Shown in pieces: positions 1 through 6,016 of a stretch of DNA of 9,616 nucleotides. Numbering within the stretch: the stretch's first letter is position 1; every line of letters starts with the position of its first letter. This DNA comes from Gammaproteobacteria bacterium (lineage in GTDB: Bacteria; Pseudomonadota; Gammaproteobacteria; Methylococcales; Methylomonadaceae): NCBI GenBank assembly GCA_024276805.1, contig JAJRWJ010000107.1:1-9616 (forward strand). Direction: 5' to 3'. The notes under the pieces were generated by a model. The model was not told where the DNA came from and ran no database searches. It saw nothing but the letters and a program-made list of their open reading frames with translations. A program made the translations under genes and the position numbers.

Positions 1-371
1 CGTTTCCTGTGTTCTGGTTGTTCGGCAGGCGCAGCGACAGCAGCTTTCTGTGGTTTCTCGACAGTCTCTGCAGACGCCATTGCTGGAGGCTTGGATATTT
101 TTGGTTGTTCTTTTTTGGCGACGGTTTCTTCAATTTCGTCGAGCTCAGGCTGTCCGGATGTCATATGCCTGTTTTGTTTGGGTGGCTCCGGGGATTGATG
201 TTCGGTGAGGTCGGTCAGTGCTTCCAGCGTGATCATCAGCATGATGATCAGCACGAAGACATCCAGGTAGCTGAGCAGCCAGTTCTGGGAATTGGCGGTT
301 ATCGTCGAATTTTGCAGGACTTCTTCGATTGCCTGGGAAGAGAACGGTTTTACCGGCTTGATTCTGTCCAT
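1..371 (-). CDS. MotB-like/OmpA-family stator or envelope protein, N-terminal part (runs off left edge)
   Basis: The frame is open from ATG 371 down to base 1 (123 codons), so the C-terminus lies outside the window. Residues 1-30 are a short cytoplasmic stretch. One membrane segment follows at about 36-52 (LDVFVLIIMLMITLEAL), preceded by NWLLSY. Asp37 at its start sits where MotB proteins carry the proton-accepting Asp. Residues 55-123 form a Pro/Glu/Lys/Ala-rich linker, typical between the membrane anchor and a periplasmic OmpA-type peptidoglycan-binding domain, which is not visible here. The start is fixed by the junction TGATG: the ATG shares its A with the TGA stop of the MotA-like gene upstream, indicating translational coupling, as usual for motA-motB. 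Family role: the B subunit of a proton- or sodium-driven stator. The family call is solid; whether it drives a flagellum, gliding or another envelope task is unknown. Confidence 0.78.
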   Translation of the reverse strand, partial: MDRIKPVKPFSSQAIEEVLQNSTITANSQNWLLSYLDVFVLIIMLMITLEALTDLTEHQSPEPPKQNRHMTSGQPELDEIEETVAKKEQPKISKPPAMASAETVEKPQKAAVAAPAEQPEHRK

Positions 372-1207
372 CAGTCGGCCCGGCTGGTGTCGAATCGGTA
401 GCTGTCGTTTTCCGGCAATTTCAATTCATTGTCATAATGGGCGATGAATGAATTCAGGGTCTCCCTGATAAAGGAAGGGTTGCGCCGGTCGGCGATCAGG
501 GCAATGCCTTCCATGACCATGCTCATGATCATGACCCGGTGTTCGGTACGGCGCTCCAGCTTGATGGCGATGGGGTTGAACACCAGGTTGGCCAGCAACA
601 GCCCGTAGAAAGTGGTGATCAGCGCCACGGCCATGTTGAAGCTGATCTGGCTGATGTCTTTCAATTCCAGTACCTGCAGCATGTTGATCAGGCCAACAAG
701 GGTGCCGAGCATGCCAAATGCCGGTGCATACAGGGCCATGGCGCGGAAAATGTCGGCTTCCGCCTTTTCCTTGGCTCTGAGCCGGGCGATACGCCATTTC
801 AGATGGGCAAGAATATCTTCGATCGGTGTGTTGTCGATTACCAGCTGGAAGCCGGTTTTCAGATAAGGATTGTTGATCTGGTCTATTTTATCCTCGATGG
901 CGATGGTCTCTCTTCTGAACCACATTTTTGCCACGGCGGTAATCTCATCGGCATCGCGCTGTGGATCGAGACTTTAATAGAACAGAAATAATTTTATCGA
1001 TTTGACGCCGTGTTTGATCTCTCGCAGTGGAAAGCTCAGGAACAAAGCGGCCAAGGTGCCGCCAATGACTATGGCCAGGCCGGGCAGATTGATAAAGGAA
1101 TACGGATCCTGGGCAGCATATAGGATAATGAACGCAAGCAATAGCAGACTGAGTAAAATACCCAGCAATGTCGAATAGTTCATGCGAGTCACTGTGGCTT
1201 TGAACAT
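371..1207 (-). pseudogene. motA: MotA-like stator channel subunit interrupted by an in-frame TAA
   Basis: Two pieces in the same frame together make one MotA of normal size (277 sense codons). The first, from ATG 1207, has membrane segments LLGILLSLLLLAFIILYAA and INLPGLAIVIGGTLAALFLS, the latter a typical MotA second helix. It stops at TAA 976-974 (codon 78). The same frame then continues without a break through the cytoplasmic loop (LKWRIARLRAKEKAEADIF) and helices three and four. These keep a Pro in YAPAFGMLGTLVGLI (codon 162) and another in LVFNPIAIKL, positions where MotA has its conserved prolines. ATG 1207 is chosen because AAAGG lies 7 bases upstream; TTG 1225 and ATG 1183 are alternatives. 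It is coupled to the MotB-like gene by TGATG. The downstream piece could start at GTG 934, but no good ribosome site precedes it. The TAA may be a real nonsense mutation, a sequencing error, or (least likely) a split gene. Confidence 0.8.
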
Positions 1208-1216
1208 GTAAAAACC

Positions 1217-1226
1217 TTTGGCCAAA
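1217..1226. promoter_or_regulatory. 10-bp perfect palindrome at the start of the motA-like gene
   Basis: TTTGGCCAAA is its own reverse complement. It lies 10 bases upstream of the chosen ATG 1207 and directly abuts the tandem repeat at 1227-1248. It could be an operator half-site pair or an accidental palindrome. No regulator is identified. Confidence 0.25.
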
Positions 1227-1248
1227 CTTAAATTAAGCTTAAATTAAG
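1227..1248. repeat. 11-bp perfect tandem direct repeat (two units) upstream of the motA-like gene
   Basis: CTTAAATTAAG occurs twice back to back (1227-1237 and 1238-1248). The unit is AT-rich and nearly symmetric (CTTAA..TTAAG), so it may serve as paired protein-binding sites or as an AT-rich upstream promoter element for the leftward motA-motB transcript. It ends about 20 bases before ATG 1207. Function is inferred from position only. Confidence 0.45.
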
Positions 1249-1840
1249 AAACATGATGAGATAATCCATGCAAAAATCAGTCGCTCAGGCAGTTCCGGTC
1301 TTGACCACCCCAGGTGAAACTCTGATTTTTTATGATAATAACAGACAAGTTCTCCGCATGGGTATTGCATTGGCTGTTTTTCACCGACGCTATAATGGCT
1401 TTGCGCCATTTCGCAAGGCTCCTCTGGCCTCCGCGGGAATCGCATCAGGGAACGCTGCCGCATTTTGTGATGCTGGAGCGCGACAAATGGCATTTCCCAC
1501 GGAGTCCGGGAACGATAGAATGGATGGGTTTTTATGGCTATTGACTGGAGGCTGTCCGATGGAAATGAGCGAAGTAAAAAATGCTGGAATCGGCACGGAT
1601 TTTTGAAAAACCGAGGCGTATAGTGAAGTGCTCTAAAGGGCAATGTGGACAGTTTTACCGGTTTTGCAAGGGAATGAATGTTAACCAGGCAGGTACAGGC
1701 AGCTGGTTTGTCGGCGTGTTGATGGCATGGCCTTTGCCGGCAACTGACTGGCAGGGCGGACTTTTATGAAGTGGAAGTATTTCGACATTGCCGCATTGGC
1801 CTCCGTACAGCTTTAGCAGACGGCAGGATATTACTTGATT
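1249..1840. other. About 590 bp between divergent genes with no convincing gene
   Basis: This stretch separates the leftward stator genes from the rightward response regulator. Several modest open frames cross it. The longest rightward ones are 1268-1606 (112 codons, starting MQKSVAQAVPVLTTPGE) and 1332-1544 (70 codons, ending GTIEWMGFYGY); another is 1581-1769 (62 codons). They overlap in different frames, none has a strong ribosome-binding site, and none resembles a family I know. ATG 1268 has only a weak GATGAG upstream. The region may hold a small unknown gene, the decayed remains of one, or a long regulatory leader for the response regulator. A sigma-54-like match lies at 1723-1737. Confidence 0.4.
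1723..1737 (+). promoter_or_regulatory. Sigma-54-like -24/-12 match upstream of the response regulator
   Basis: TGGCATG, four bases, then TTGC reproduces the -24/-12 consensus (TGGCACG-N4-TTGC) with one change, and the GG and GC doublets have the right spacing. Transcription would begin near 1749, giving a leader of about 90 bases before ATG 1841. I did not find an enhancer-binding site, GacA genes are not generally known to need sigma-54, and a chance match in 600 bp is possible. Confidence 0.3.
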
Positions 1841-2485
1841 ATGATTAATGTGTTACTGGTAGACGATCATGAGTTGGTGCGGACAGGAATCGAGGCCTTG
1901 TTGAATTCCGCTGACAATATCGCCGTCGTTGGCGTCGCGGAAAGCGGTGAGCAGGCATTGAATGCAGTGGAAAAATTTACCCCGGATGTGGTGTTGATGG
2001 ATGTCAACATGCCGGGCATCGGGGGCGGAGAAGCCTGCCGCAGACTGCTGCGTCGCCACCCGGACATAAAATTGATCGCCTTGTCCGTGCACAATGACGG
2101 GCCAATCCCTCAGCAGATGCTGCAGCTGGGTGTGAAAGGCTTTATCTCCAAGAGTTCGCCGGTCGAAGAGATGGTCAGCGCCATTCAGCTGGTCATGCGC
2201 GGCAAACGCTATTTATGCTCCGATGTGGCCAATTATCTGGCATTTTCATCGCTGCCCGGCAACGAAGGATCCCCGTTTGCCAGGCTTTCACAGCGGGAGA
2301 GCGAAGTGGTCACGCTGATTCTGCAGGGTAAAACCATCAAGGAAATGTCGAAAATGCTGGTGCTCAGCGACAAGACCATCAATACCTACCGGTATCGCAT
2401 CTATGAAAAGCTGCAGGTGAAGAACGATGTCGAACTGACGCGCCTTGCAGTGAAATACAACTATATCGATGCATCACTGATATAG
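1841..2485 (+). CDS. gacA: GacA/UvrY-family two-component response regulator (LuxR/FixJ type)
   Basis: This 214-residue protein has the full GacA/UvrY architecture and length. The receiver domain spans about 1-120, with acidic pocket Asp8/Asp9, phospho-acceptor Asp54 (LMDVNMPG), Ser82 and Lys104 (FISKSS). A LuxR-type helix-turn-helix follows at about 150-208 (LSQRESEVVTLILQGKTIKEM, then SDKTINTYRYRIYEKL). The opening MINVLLVDDHELVR is nearly that of E. coli UvrY, which supports ATG 1841. However, AGGA at 1825-1828 is better spaced for TTG 1835, which would add two residues. In relatives this regulator is phosphorylated by a BarA/GacS kinase and activates small RNAs that titrate CsrA/RsmA, controlling carbon storage, motility and secretion. 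The usual downstream partner uvrC is absent here: the gene is followed by a repeat-rich intergenic region and the convergent mtdB. Family call very secure; regulon inferred. Confidence 0.93.
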   Translation: MINVLLVDDHELVRTGIEALLNSADNIAVVGVAESGEQALNAVEKFTPDVVLMDVNMPGIGGGEACRRLLRRHPDIKLIALSVHNDGPIPQQMLQLGVKGFISKSSPVEEMVSAIQLVMRGKRYLCSDVANYLAFSSLPGNEGSPFARLSQRESEVVTLILQGKTIKEMSKMLVLSDKTINTYRYRIYEKLQVKNDVELTRLAVKYNYIDASLI

Positions 2486-2543
2486 CTGCTTGAAGTCCGC
2501 AAGCTTCACGAAAATCTACGACACCATGGTCCAAACAAACCGA

Positions 2544-2612
2544 GGGTGGATAAGCGCAGCGTCATCCGCCGGAAACAGGCCAAATGGTGGATGGCGCTGC
2601 GCTTATCCACCC
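2544..2612. repeat. REP-like 27-bp inverted repeat; possible terminator for the regulator gene
   Basis: Arms at 2544-2570 and 2586-2612 match at 25 of 27 positions around a 15-base loop. Both differences become G-U pairs in rightward RNA, so the stem would be continuous. Each arm has the core TGGATAAGCGCAGCG or its complement. Three bases after the stem comes a run of five T (2616-2620), so a rightward transcript leaving the response regulator could terminate here. The core is shared with the element at 2679-2777, marking both as one dispersed family resembling enterobacterial REP/BIME units and related extragenic palindromes. Such repeats are mobilised by RAYT transposases; none is in this window. 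Confidence 0.75.
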
Positions 2613-2678
2613 TGCGTTTTTGCTTCGAAGCGTTGCCGGTGGGGAAGAATTCATGCCTCGAGCAGACAGGGTAACAGT

Positions 2679-2777
2679 GTAGGCTGGATAAGCGACAGCG
2701 CATCCGGCAGACTGAAGGCTGGCCCCGTTTGTGAGATCTGGCTCCGCAGTGTTGCCGGATGCGTTTCACTTATCTAC
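2679..2777. repeat. Second REP/BIME-like inverted repeat, imperfect
   Basis: The left arm at 2679-2709 (starting GTAGGCTGGATAAGCG and ending CGCATCCGGCA) is answered by a right arm at 2753-2777 (TGCCGGATGCG, then CTTATCTAC) that is its complement apart from several differences and a six-base shortening. The 43-base interval holds nothing recognisable. Short flanks GTGTAG (2677-2682) and CTACAC (2785-2790) are also complementary. The arms closely resemble the E. coli REP consensus (GCCGGATG, CTTATC, CTAC). A further fragment, GGCCGGATAAGT, lies at 2809-2820 just before the mtdB stop. Confidence 0.65.
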
Positions 2778-2830
2778 AGAAATGCTACACAAGCGCAGAC
2801 GTGAACGTGGCCGGATAAGTCCAGAATTTC

Positions 2831-3748
2831 CTAAACTATCTCTCTGGCTTTTTCAAAGGCGGCGCGGAAATCCAGAAATACCGTTTTGTCATCCTTTCTT
2901 TCCCGCCGGCGCAGCATTTTCAACAGCTCTATCTGTAACTGATACTTGATGTTGCCGACCACCAGGGCGCCGACGCCGACGGCGTTTTCCGCTTTCACGG
3001 CATACTCCAAAGGTTCGCCATTGTGCTTCGCCTTGACGCCGGCTATGCCGGCAGGCGGTACGGCATTGACGTCGCCAGCCACTTTCAGGTTGCGGGCTTC
3101 GGCCAGCACATTGGCGCTCAGCACCTGGATGCCCGCCTTGGCGGTGCAGAAAATGATGTCCGCATCGGCAATCAGTTCGCCCTTTTGTGCCTCCGTTCCG
3201 GCAACGGCGCCTCCCAGATTCGATCCGAACAACCGGTTGTATTGACTGGCCGCGTCCAGCGCCGTGTCCTCCGACAGATGGTCGACCAGTCTGGTGTCCG
3301 TTCCGGCCAGCGAGGCGATTACCCCACAGGCGATGCCCACCGGGCCGGTGCCGCCGAATACCAGTGCCTTGCACTCCGACAATTGCTTACCGTGTTTTTC
3401 CCTGAGTTGCCTTTCCACGGCGGCAACCAGCGCCGCAGCCGTGGTAAAGGCGCCGCTGGGGTCGGCCAGCACCGAGACTTCAAAAGGGGGAACCATGGCC
3501 TGCTGGCAGGTATTGAGCATTTCCACGGCCAGGCCGAGATCGCGGCCGCCGATGAATATTGCCGTGCGTTTGACCCCCGAGGGACTGCGGGAAAAGATGG
3601 CGTCCTGTACCAGTCCGTAGACACTTTCCAGTTTCACGTTGCTGTAGGGCATTAATATGTCGAAACCCGCATCCAGGGCCATGTTGACATCAAACGGGCT
3701 GTTTTGCGGCATCGGGTCGAACATGTGCAGAATACTGCGCTTCTCCAT
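2831..3748 (-). CDS. mtdB: Methylenetetrahydromethanopterin dehydrogenase MtdB, paralog 2
   Basis: The 305-residue protein would oxidise methylene-H4MPT to methenyl-H4MPT in the cytoplasm, passing hydride to NAD or NADP during formaldehyde oxidation. It has the MtdB N-terminus (ILHMF, SPFDVNMALDAGF, IFSRSPSGVKRTAIFIGG), the ADPSGAFTTAAA segment at 95-106 and a Rossmann glycine motif GGTGPVG at 132-138. It also has DVNAVPPAGIAG and VGALVVGNIKYQ. At the end of the second Rossmann strand (155-161) it reads VDHLSED, acidic and without Arg/Lys. From memory, MtdB of Methylorubrum extorquens has a similar VGHDGEE there, arguing against strict NADP use. ATG 3748 has a strong AGAGGA six bases upstream. 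It lies 190 bp downstream of, and co-oriented with, the other mtdB, and may have its own promoter. Roughly half the residues match the paralog by eye, so the duplication is not recent. Confidence 0.9.
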   Translation of the reverse strand: MEKRSILHMFDPMPQNSPFDVNMALDAGFDILMPYSNVKLESVYGLVQDAIFSRSPSGVKRTAIFIGGRDLGLAVEMLNTCQQAMVPPFEVSVLADPSGAFTTAAALVAAVERQLREKHGKQLSECKALVFGGTGPVGIACGVIASLAGTDTRLVDHLSEDTALDAASQYNRLFGSNLGGAVAGTEAQKGELIADADIIFCTAKAGIQVLSANVLAEARNLKVAGDVNAVPPAGIAGVKAKHNGEPLEYAVKAENAVGVGALVVGNIKYQLQIELLKMLRRRERKDDKTVFLDFRAAFEKAREIV

Positions 3749-3938
3749 GGGCTATCCTCTTATAAAATTAAACTGCATCCTGAAAAATCAATGATACGCG
3801 CACACTGGCGGGTGACAGCAGTTGCCATCATGCGGCACTGAGCAAGGCAACGCGCACTGTACTGCAGCAGCTTTGGCCTGCAGCGCCATGATTCTGATCC
3901 ATCAGTACAGGGCGAAACCCTGTCAGGTGGGAATTCAA
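3749..3938 (-). promoter_or_regulatory. Spacer between the two mtdB genes; possible own promoter for the second
   Basis: This 190-bp gap is long for an operon. Reading leftward, TTGATT (a fair -35) occurs about 50 bases before ATG 3748, followed by the AT-rich stretch TTTAATTTTATAAG just ahead of the AGAGGA ribosome site. No properly spaced -10 stands out. A 6-bp hairpin (ACAGGG, CGAAA, CCCTGT; 3907-3923) sits 15 bases past the stop of the first mtdB but has no U-run, so termination there is doubtful. Confidence 0.35.
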
Positions 3939-4847
3939 TCAATCCTTTGCTTTGATGTATTCTCTGGCGACCTGAAAAGCATGATCGTAGTGCAGGTACA
4001 TGGGTTCCTCCCAGTCGATCATCTTTTTCAGCAGGCGAATCTGCGCCTGATACTTGATGTTGCCGATGGCCAGGGCGCCTATGCCAACTGCGCCGCTTCC
4101 GGAGCCAGGCAGGGGGTCGCCATCATGGAAAGGATCCACGCCGGCGATGCCGGCAGGAGGCACGGCATTGACATCGGCGGCGACTTTCAATTGCGGGGCG
4201 GCGGCGATCAGTTCCGCACTCAACAGTTCAATCCCCGCGGCGCCAGTGGCAAAGACGATGTCTGTGGTTTGCATGAATTCCGCCTTGTCGGCGTCGGCGC
4301 CCGCGTCGACGGTAATTTCGCCCTTGCCAAATTCCTGGCTGCACAGGTCCGCGATGCGCCGGGTCTTGTCCAGTTGTCGGCCCACCAGTTTGACATGGGC
4401 GCCGGCCTGGGCGGCAATGACCGCAGCCACCTGTCCGACCGGACCGGTGCCGCCCAGGATGAGAACGTTTTGCTCCTGCAGGCTGCTGTCGAATTTGTTT
4501 TGCATTTCTCTTTCCACGGCGGCAACCATTCCTGCCGCGGTCGTGAAGGCGCCGCTGGGATCGGCGAATACCGAGACTTCAAAAGGCGGCACCATGGAAT
4601 TCTTGGCGGTTTTCAGCATATCCATGGCCTGTTTGGTGTCCCGGCCGCCGATAAAGATGCCGGTTTTTTTCAGGCCCTTGGGACTTCGGGAAAATATGAC
4701 ATCCTGCACCAGTCCGCGCACTTCACTGGGTTCGACATTGATATAGGGAATCGGGGTCACCCAGCCTGCGTCAACGGCCATGTTGACATCGAAAGGACTC
4801 AAGTTTTTTGCCGTGGTGAGCATGTGCAAGACGAATGGTTTTTCCAT
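3939..4847 (-). CDS. mtdB: Methylenetetrahydromethanopterin dehydrogenase MtdB, paralog 1
   Basis: A 302-residue enzyme of the H4MPT formaldehyde-oxidation pathway, aligning over its length with the neighbouring paralog and with no gaps through residue 161. It has VLHML, SPFDVNMAVDAG, IFSRSPKGLKKTGIFIGGRD, ADPSGAFTTAAG at 95-106, GGTGPVG at 132-138, DVNAVPPAGIAG and GIGALAIGNIKYQ. The cofactor loop at 156-161 is GRQLDK. From memory, NADP-specific MtdA of Methylorubrum has GRKLDK in the same place, where Arg/Lys would contact the 2'-phosphate; the rest of the protein is MtdB-like. This suggests an NADP-preferring MtdB, which is an inference. ATG 4847 is chosen because GGGAAG precedes it by four bases and because it matches the MEK start of the paralog; ATG 4859 would add MGRI without a ribosome site. 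A good sigma-70-type promoter lies just upstream. Confidence 0.92.
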   Translation of the reverse strand: MEKPFVLHMLTTAKNLSPFDVNMAVDAGWVTPIPYINVEPSEVRGLVQDVIFSRSPKGLKKTGIFIGGRDTKQAMDMLKTAKNSMVPPFEVSVFADPSGAFTTAAGMVAAVEREMQNKFDSSLQEQNVLILGGTGPVGQVAAVIAAQAGAHVKLVGRQLDKTRRIADLCSQEFGKGEITVDAGADADKAEFMQTTDIVFATGAAGIELLSAELIAAAPQLKVAADVNAVPPAGIAGVDPFHDGDPLPGSGSGAVGIGALAIGNIKYQAQIRLLKKMIDWEEPMYLHYDHAFQVAREYIKAKD

Positions 4848-4876
4848 GATTCTTCCCATTGGTTTTCAAATCGTCA

Positions 4877-4906
4877 AGTATAAAAGAAAAAAGTGGTTGA
4901 TAACAA
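4877..4906 (-). promoter_or_regulatory. Sigma-70-type promoter for the leftward mtdB gene
   Basis: Reading leftward, TTGTTA (4906-4901) and TATACT (4882-4877) are separated by 18 bases, matching the consensus at 4/6 and 5/6. The start would be near 4870, leaving a leader of about 23 bases before ATG 4847. On the opposite strand, AT-rich DNA with a candidate -10 TATTAT (4949-4954) faces the isocitrate dehydrogenase gene, but its -35 is poor. Confidence 0.5.
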
Positions 4907-4983
4907 TGCCGCCGGGCAATTGAGTTTTTATATTTTACTGAATCTGTGTATTATCAGGCTTGTTTTTTTGTATGGAGAAAATA

Positions 4984-5994
4984 ATGCACAATGTGACATT
5001 GATTAAAGGCGATGGGATTGGCCCGGCCATTATGGACGCGGCGGTAAAGATCATCGATGCTTCCGGGGTGGAAATCGACTGGCATGAAGCGGATGCGGGC
5101 ATGGCGGCATTCGACAAGCATGGCACGCCGTTGCCGGAACAAACCTTGCAATCAATAGCAGAAACCCGGGTGGCTTTCAAAGGCCCGCTGACCACTGCTT
5201 CCGGCAAGGGATTCAGGAGTATCAATGTCGAACTGCGCCAGACCTATGATTTGTATGCCAATGTGCGGCCGGCAAAAAGCTGGCGGGGGGTACAGACACG
5301 CTTCGACAATGTGGACATGGTGATCATTAGGGAAAATACCGAAGGACTGTATTCGGGTCTGGAACATTTTCTGACCAACAAAAAGGATATTGCCGAAAGT
5401 CTGGCCGTGGTCACCCGGCAGGGTTCCGAGCGGATCATCGATTACGCTTTTCAGTATGCCCGGAGCCATGCGCGGAACAAGGTCACCATCTGCCACAAGG
5501 CCAATATACTGAAATACACACAGGGCCTGTTTCTGGATGTTGGTCGGGAAGTGGCCGAAAAATATCCGGATATGGAATTCGATGAAAAAATTATCGACGC
5601 CACCTGCATGCATATGGTGATGGATCCTTCGCAGTTCGATGTGGTGGTCACCACCAATATGTTCGGAGACATACTCTCGGATCTGGCTGCGGGTCTGGTT
5701 GGCGGCCTGGGTCTGATTCCGGGGGCCAATATCGGCGCCGATACCGCGCTGTTCGAGGCGGTGCATGGCAGCGCGCCGGATATCGCAGGGCGCAATATCG
5801 CCAATCCCACCGCAGTGATTATGGCCGGCATCATGATGCTGGATTATCTGGGAGAGCAGCAGGCCGCGGCGCGTATCAAGAAGGCCACCGAACAGGTCAT
5901 CGCCGAGGGGAAAACCGTGACACCCGATCTCAATCCGGCGGCACAGACGGGCACCCGGGAAATGGCCGAGGCCATCATTGCCGCGATGGCATGA
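4984..5994 (+). CDS. icd: NAD-dependent isocitrate dehydrogenase (isocitrate/isopropylmalate dehydrogenase family)
   Basis: This 336-residue enzyme would decarboxylate isocitrate to 2-oxoglutarate in the cytoplasm. The substrate motif FRSINVELRQTYDLYANVRP is of the isocitrate type, not the isopropylmalate type. IIRENTEGLYSG, the region ending CHKANILK and the acidic metal-site motif MFGDILSDLAAGL are all present. Cofactor choice is readable: HGSAPDIAG...IANP has Asp266, Ile267 and Ala273 where NADP-dependent E. coli IDH has Lys344, Tyr345 and Val351, the known NAD signature. Length fits the short NAD-IDH subtype rather than the roughly 416-residue E. coli form. ATG 4984 follows GGAG by six bases; an in-frame TTG at 4960 lacks such a site. 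First gene of a tight rightward cluster, divergent from mtdB. A homoisocitrate or 3-isopropylmalate enzyme is less likely. Confidence 0.88.
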   Translation: MHNVTLIKGDGIGPAIMDAAVKIIDASGVEIDWHEADAGMAAFDKHGTPLPEQTLQSIAETRVAFKGPLTTASGKGFRSINVELRQTYDLYANVRPAKSWRGVQTRFDNVDMVIIRENTEGLYSGLEHFLTNKKDIAESLAVVTRQGSERIIDYAFQYARSHARNKVTICHKANILKYTQGLFLDVGREVAEKYPDMEFDEKIIDATCMHMVMDPSQFDVVVTTNMFGDILSDLAAGLVGGLGLIPGANIGADTALFEAVHGSAPDIAGRNIANPTAVIMAGIMMLDYLGEQQAAARIKKATEQVIAEGKTVTPDLNPAAQTGTREMAEAIIAAMA

Positions 5995-6016
5995 TTTACC
6001 AGCTGCTTTGACTCTG

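Noticed and set aside
974..976. Programmed stop-codon readthrough or recoding in motA
   Set aside because: TAA followed by A is an efficient stop, and no stimulatory structure is apparent directly downstream; mutation or sequencing error is simpler.
1239..1643. Leftward 134-codon frame in the gap before the response regulator
   Set aside because: His/Pro/Ser/Phe-rich without domain features or a ribosome site; overlaps several competing frames.
2544..2777. CRISPR array or insertion sequence
   Set aside because: The repeats are inverted pairs with unequal intervals and no transposase frame; they fit REP/BIME-like elements instead.
3023..3655. Rightward 210-codon frame opposite the second mtdB
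   Set aside because: Antisense shadow of a clear enzyme gene, with no start signal.
3907..3923. Hairpin after the first mtdB as a terminator
   Set aside because: Only 6 bp and not followed by a U-run in the leftward transcript.
3822..4883. Long rightward open frame (353 codons) opposite the first mtdB
   Set aside because: It is antisense to a well-recognised MtdB gene; the translation shows no known motif, and GC-rich codons explain the open antisense frame.
5152..5766. Leftward 204-codon frame within the isocitrate dehydrogenase gene
   Set aside because: Antisense to a fully motif-supported enzyme; Gln/His/Arg-rich shadow translation.
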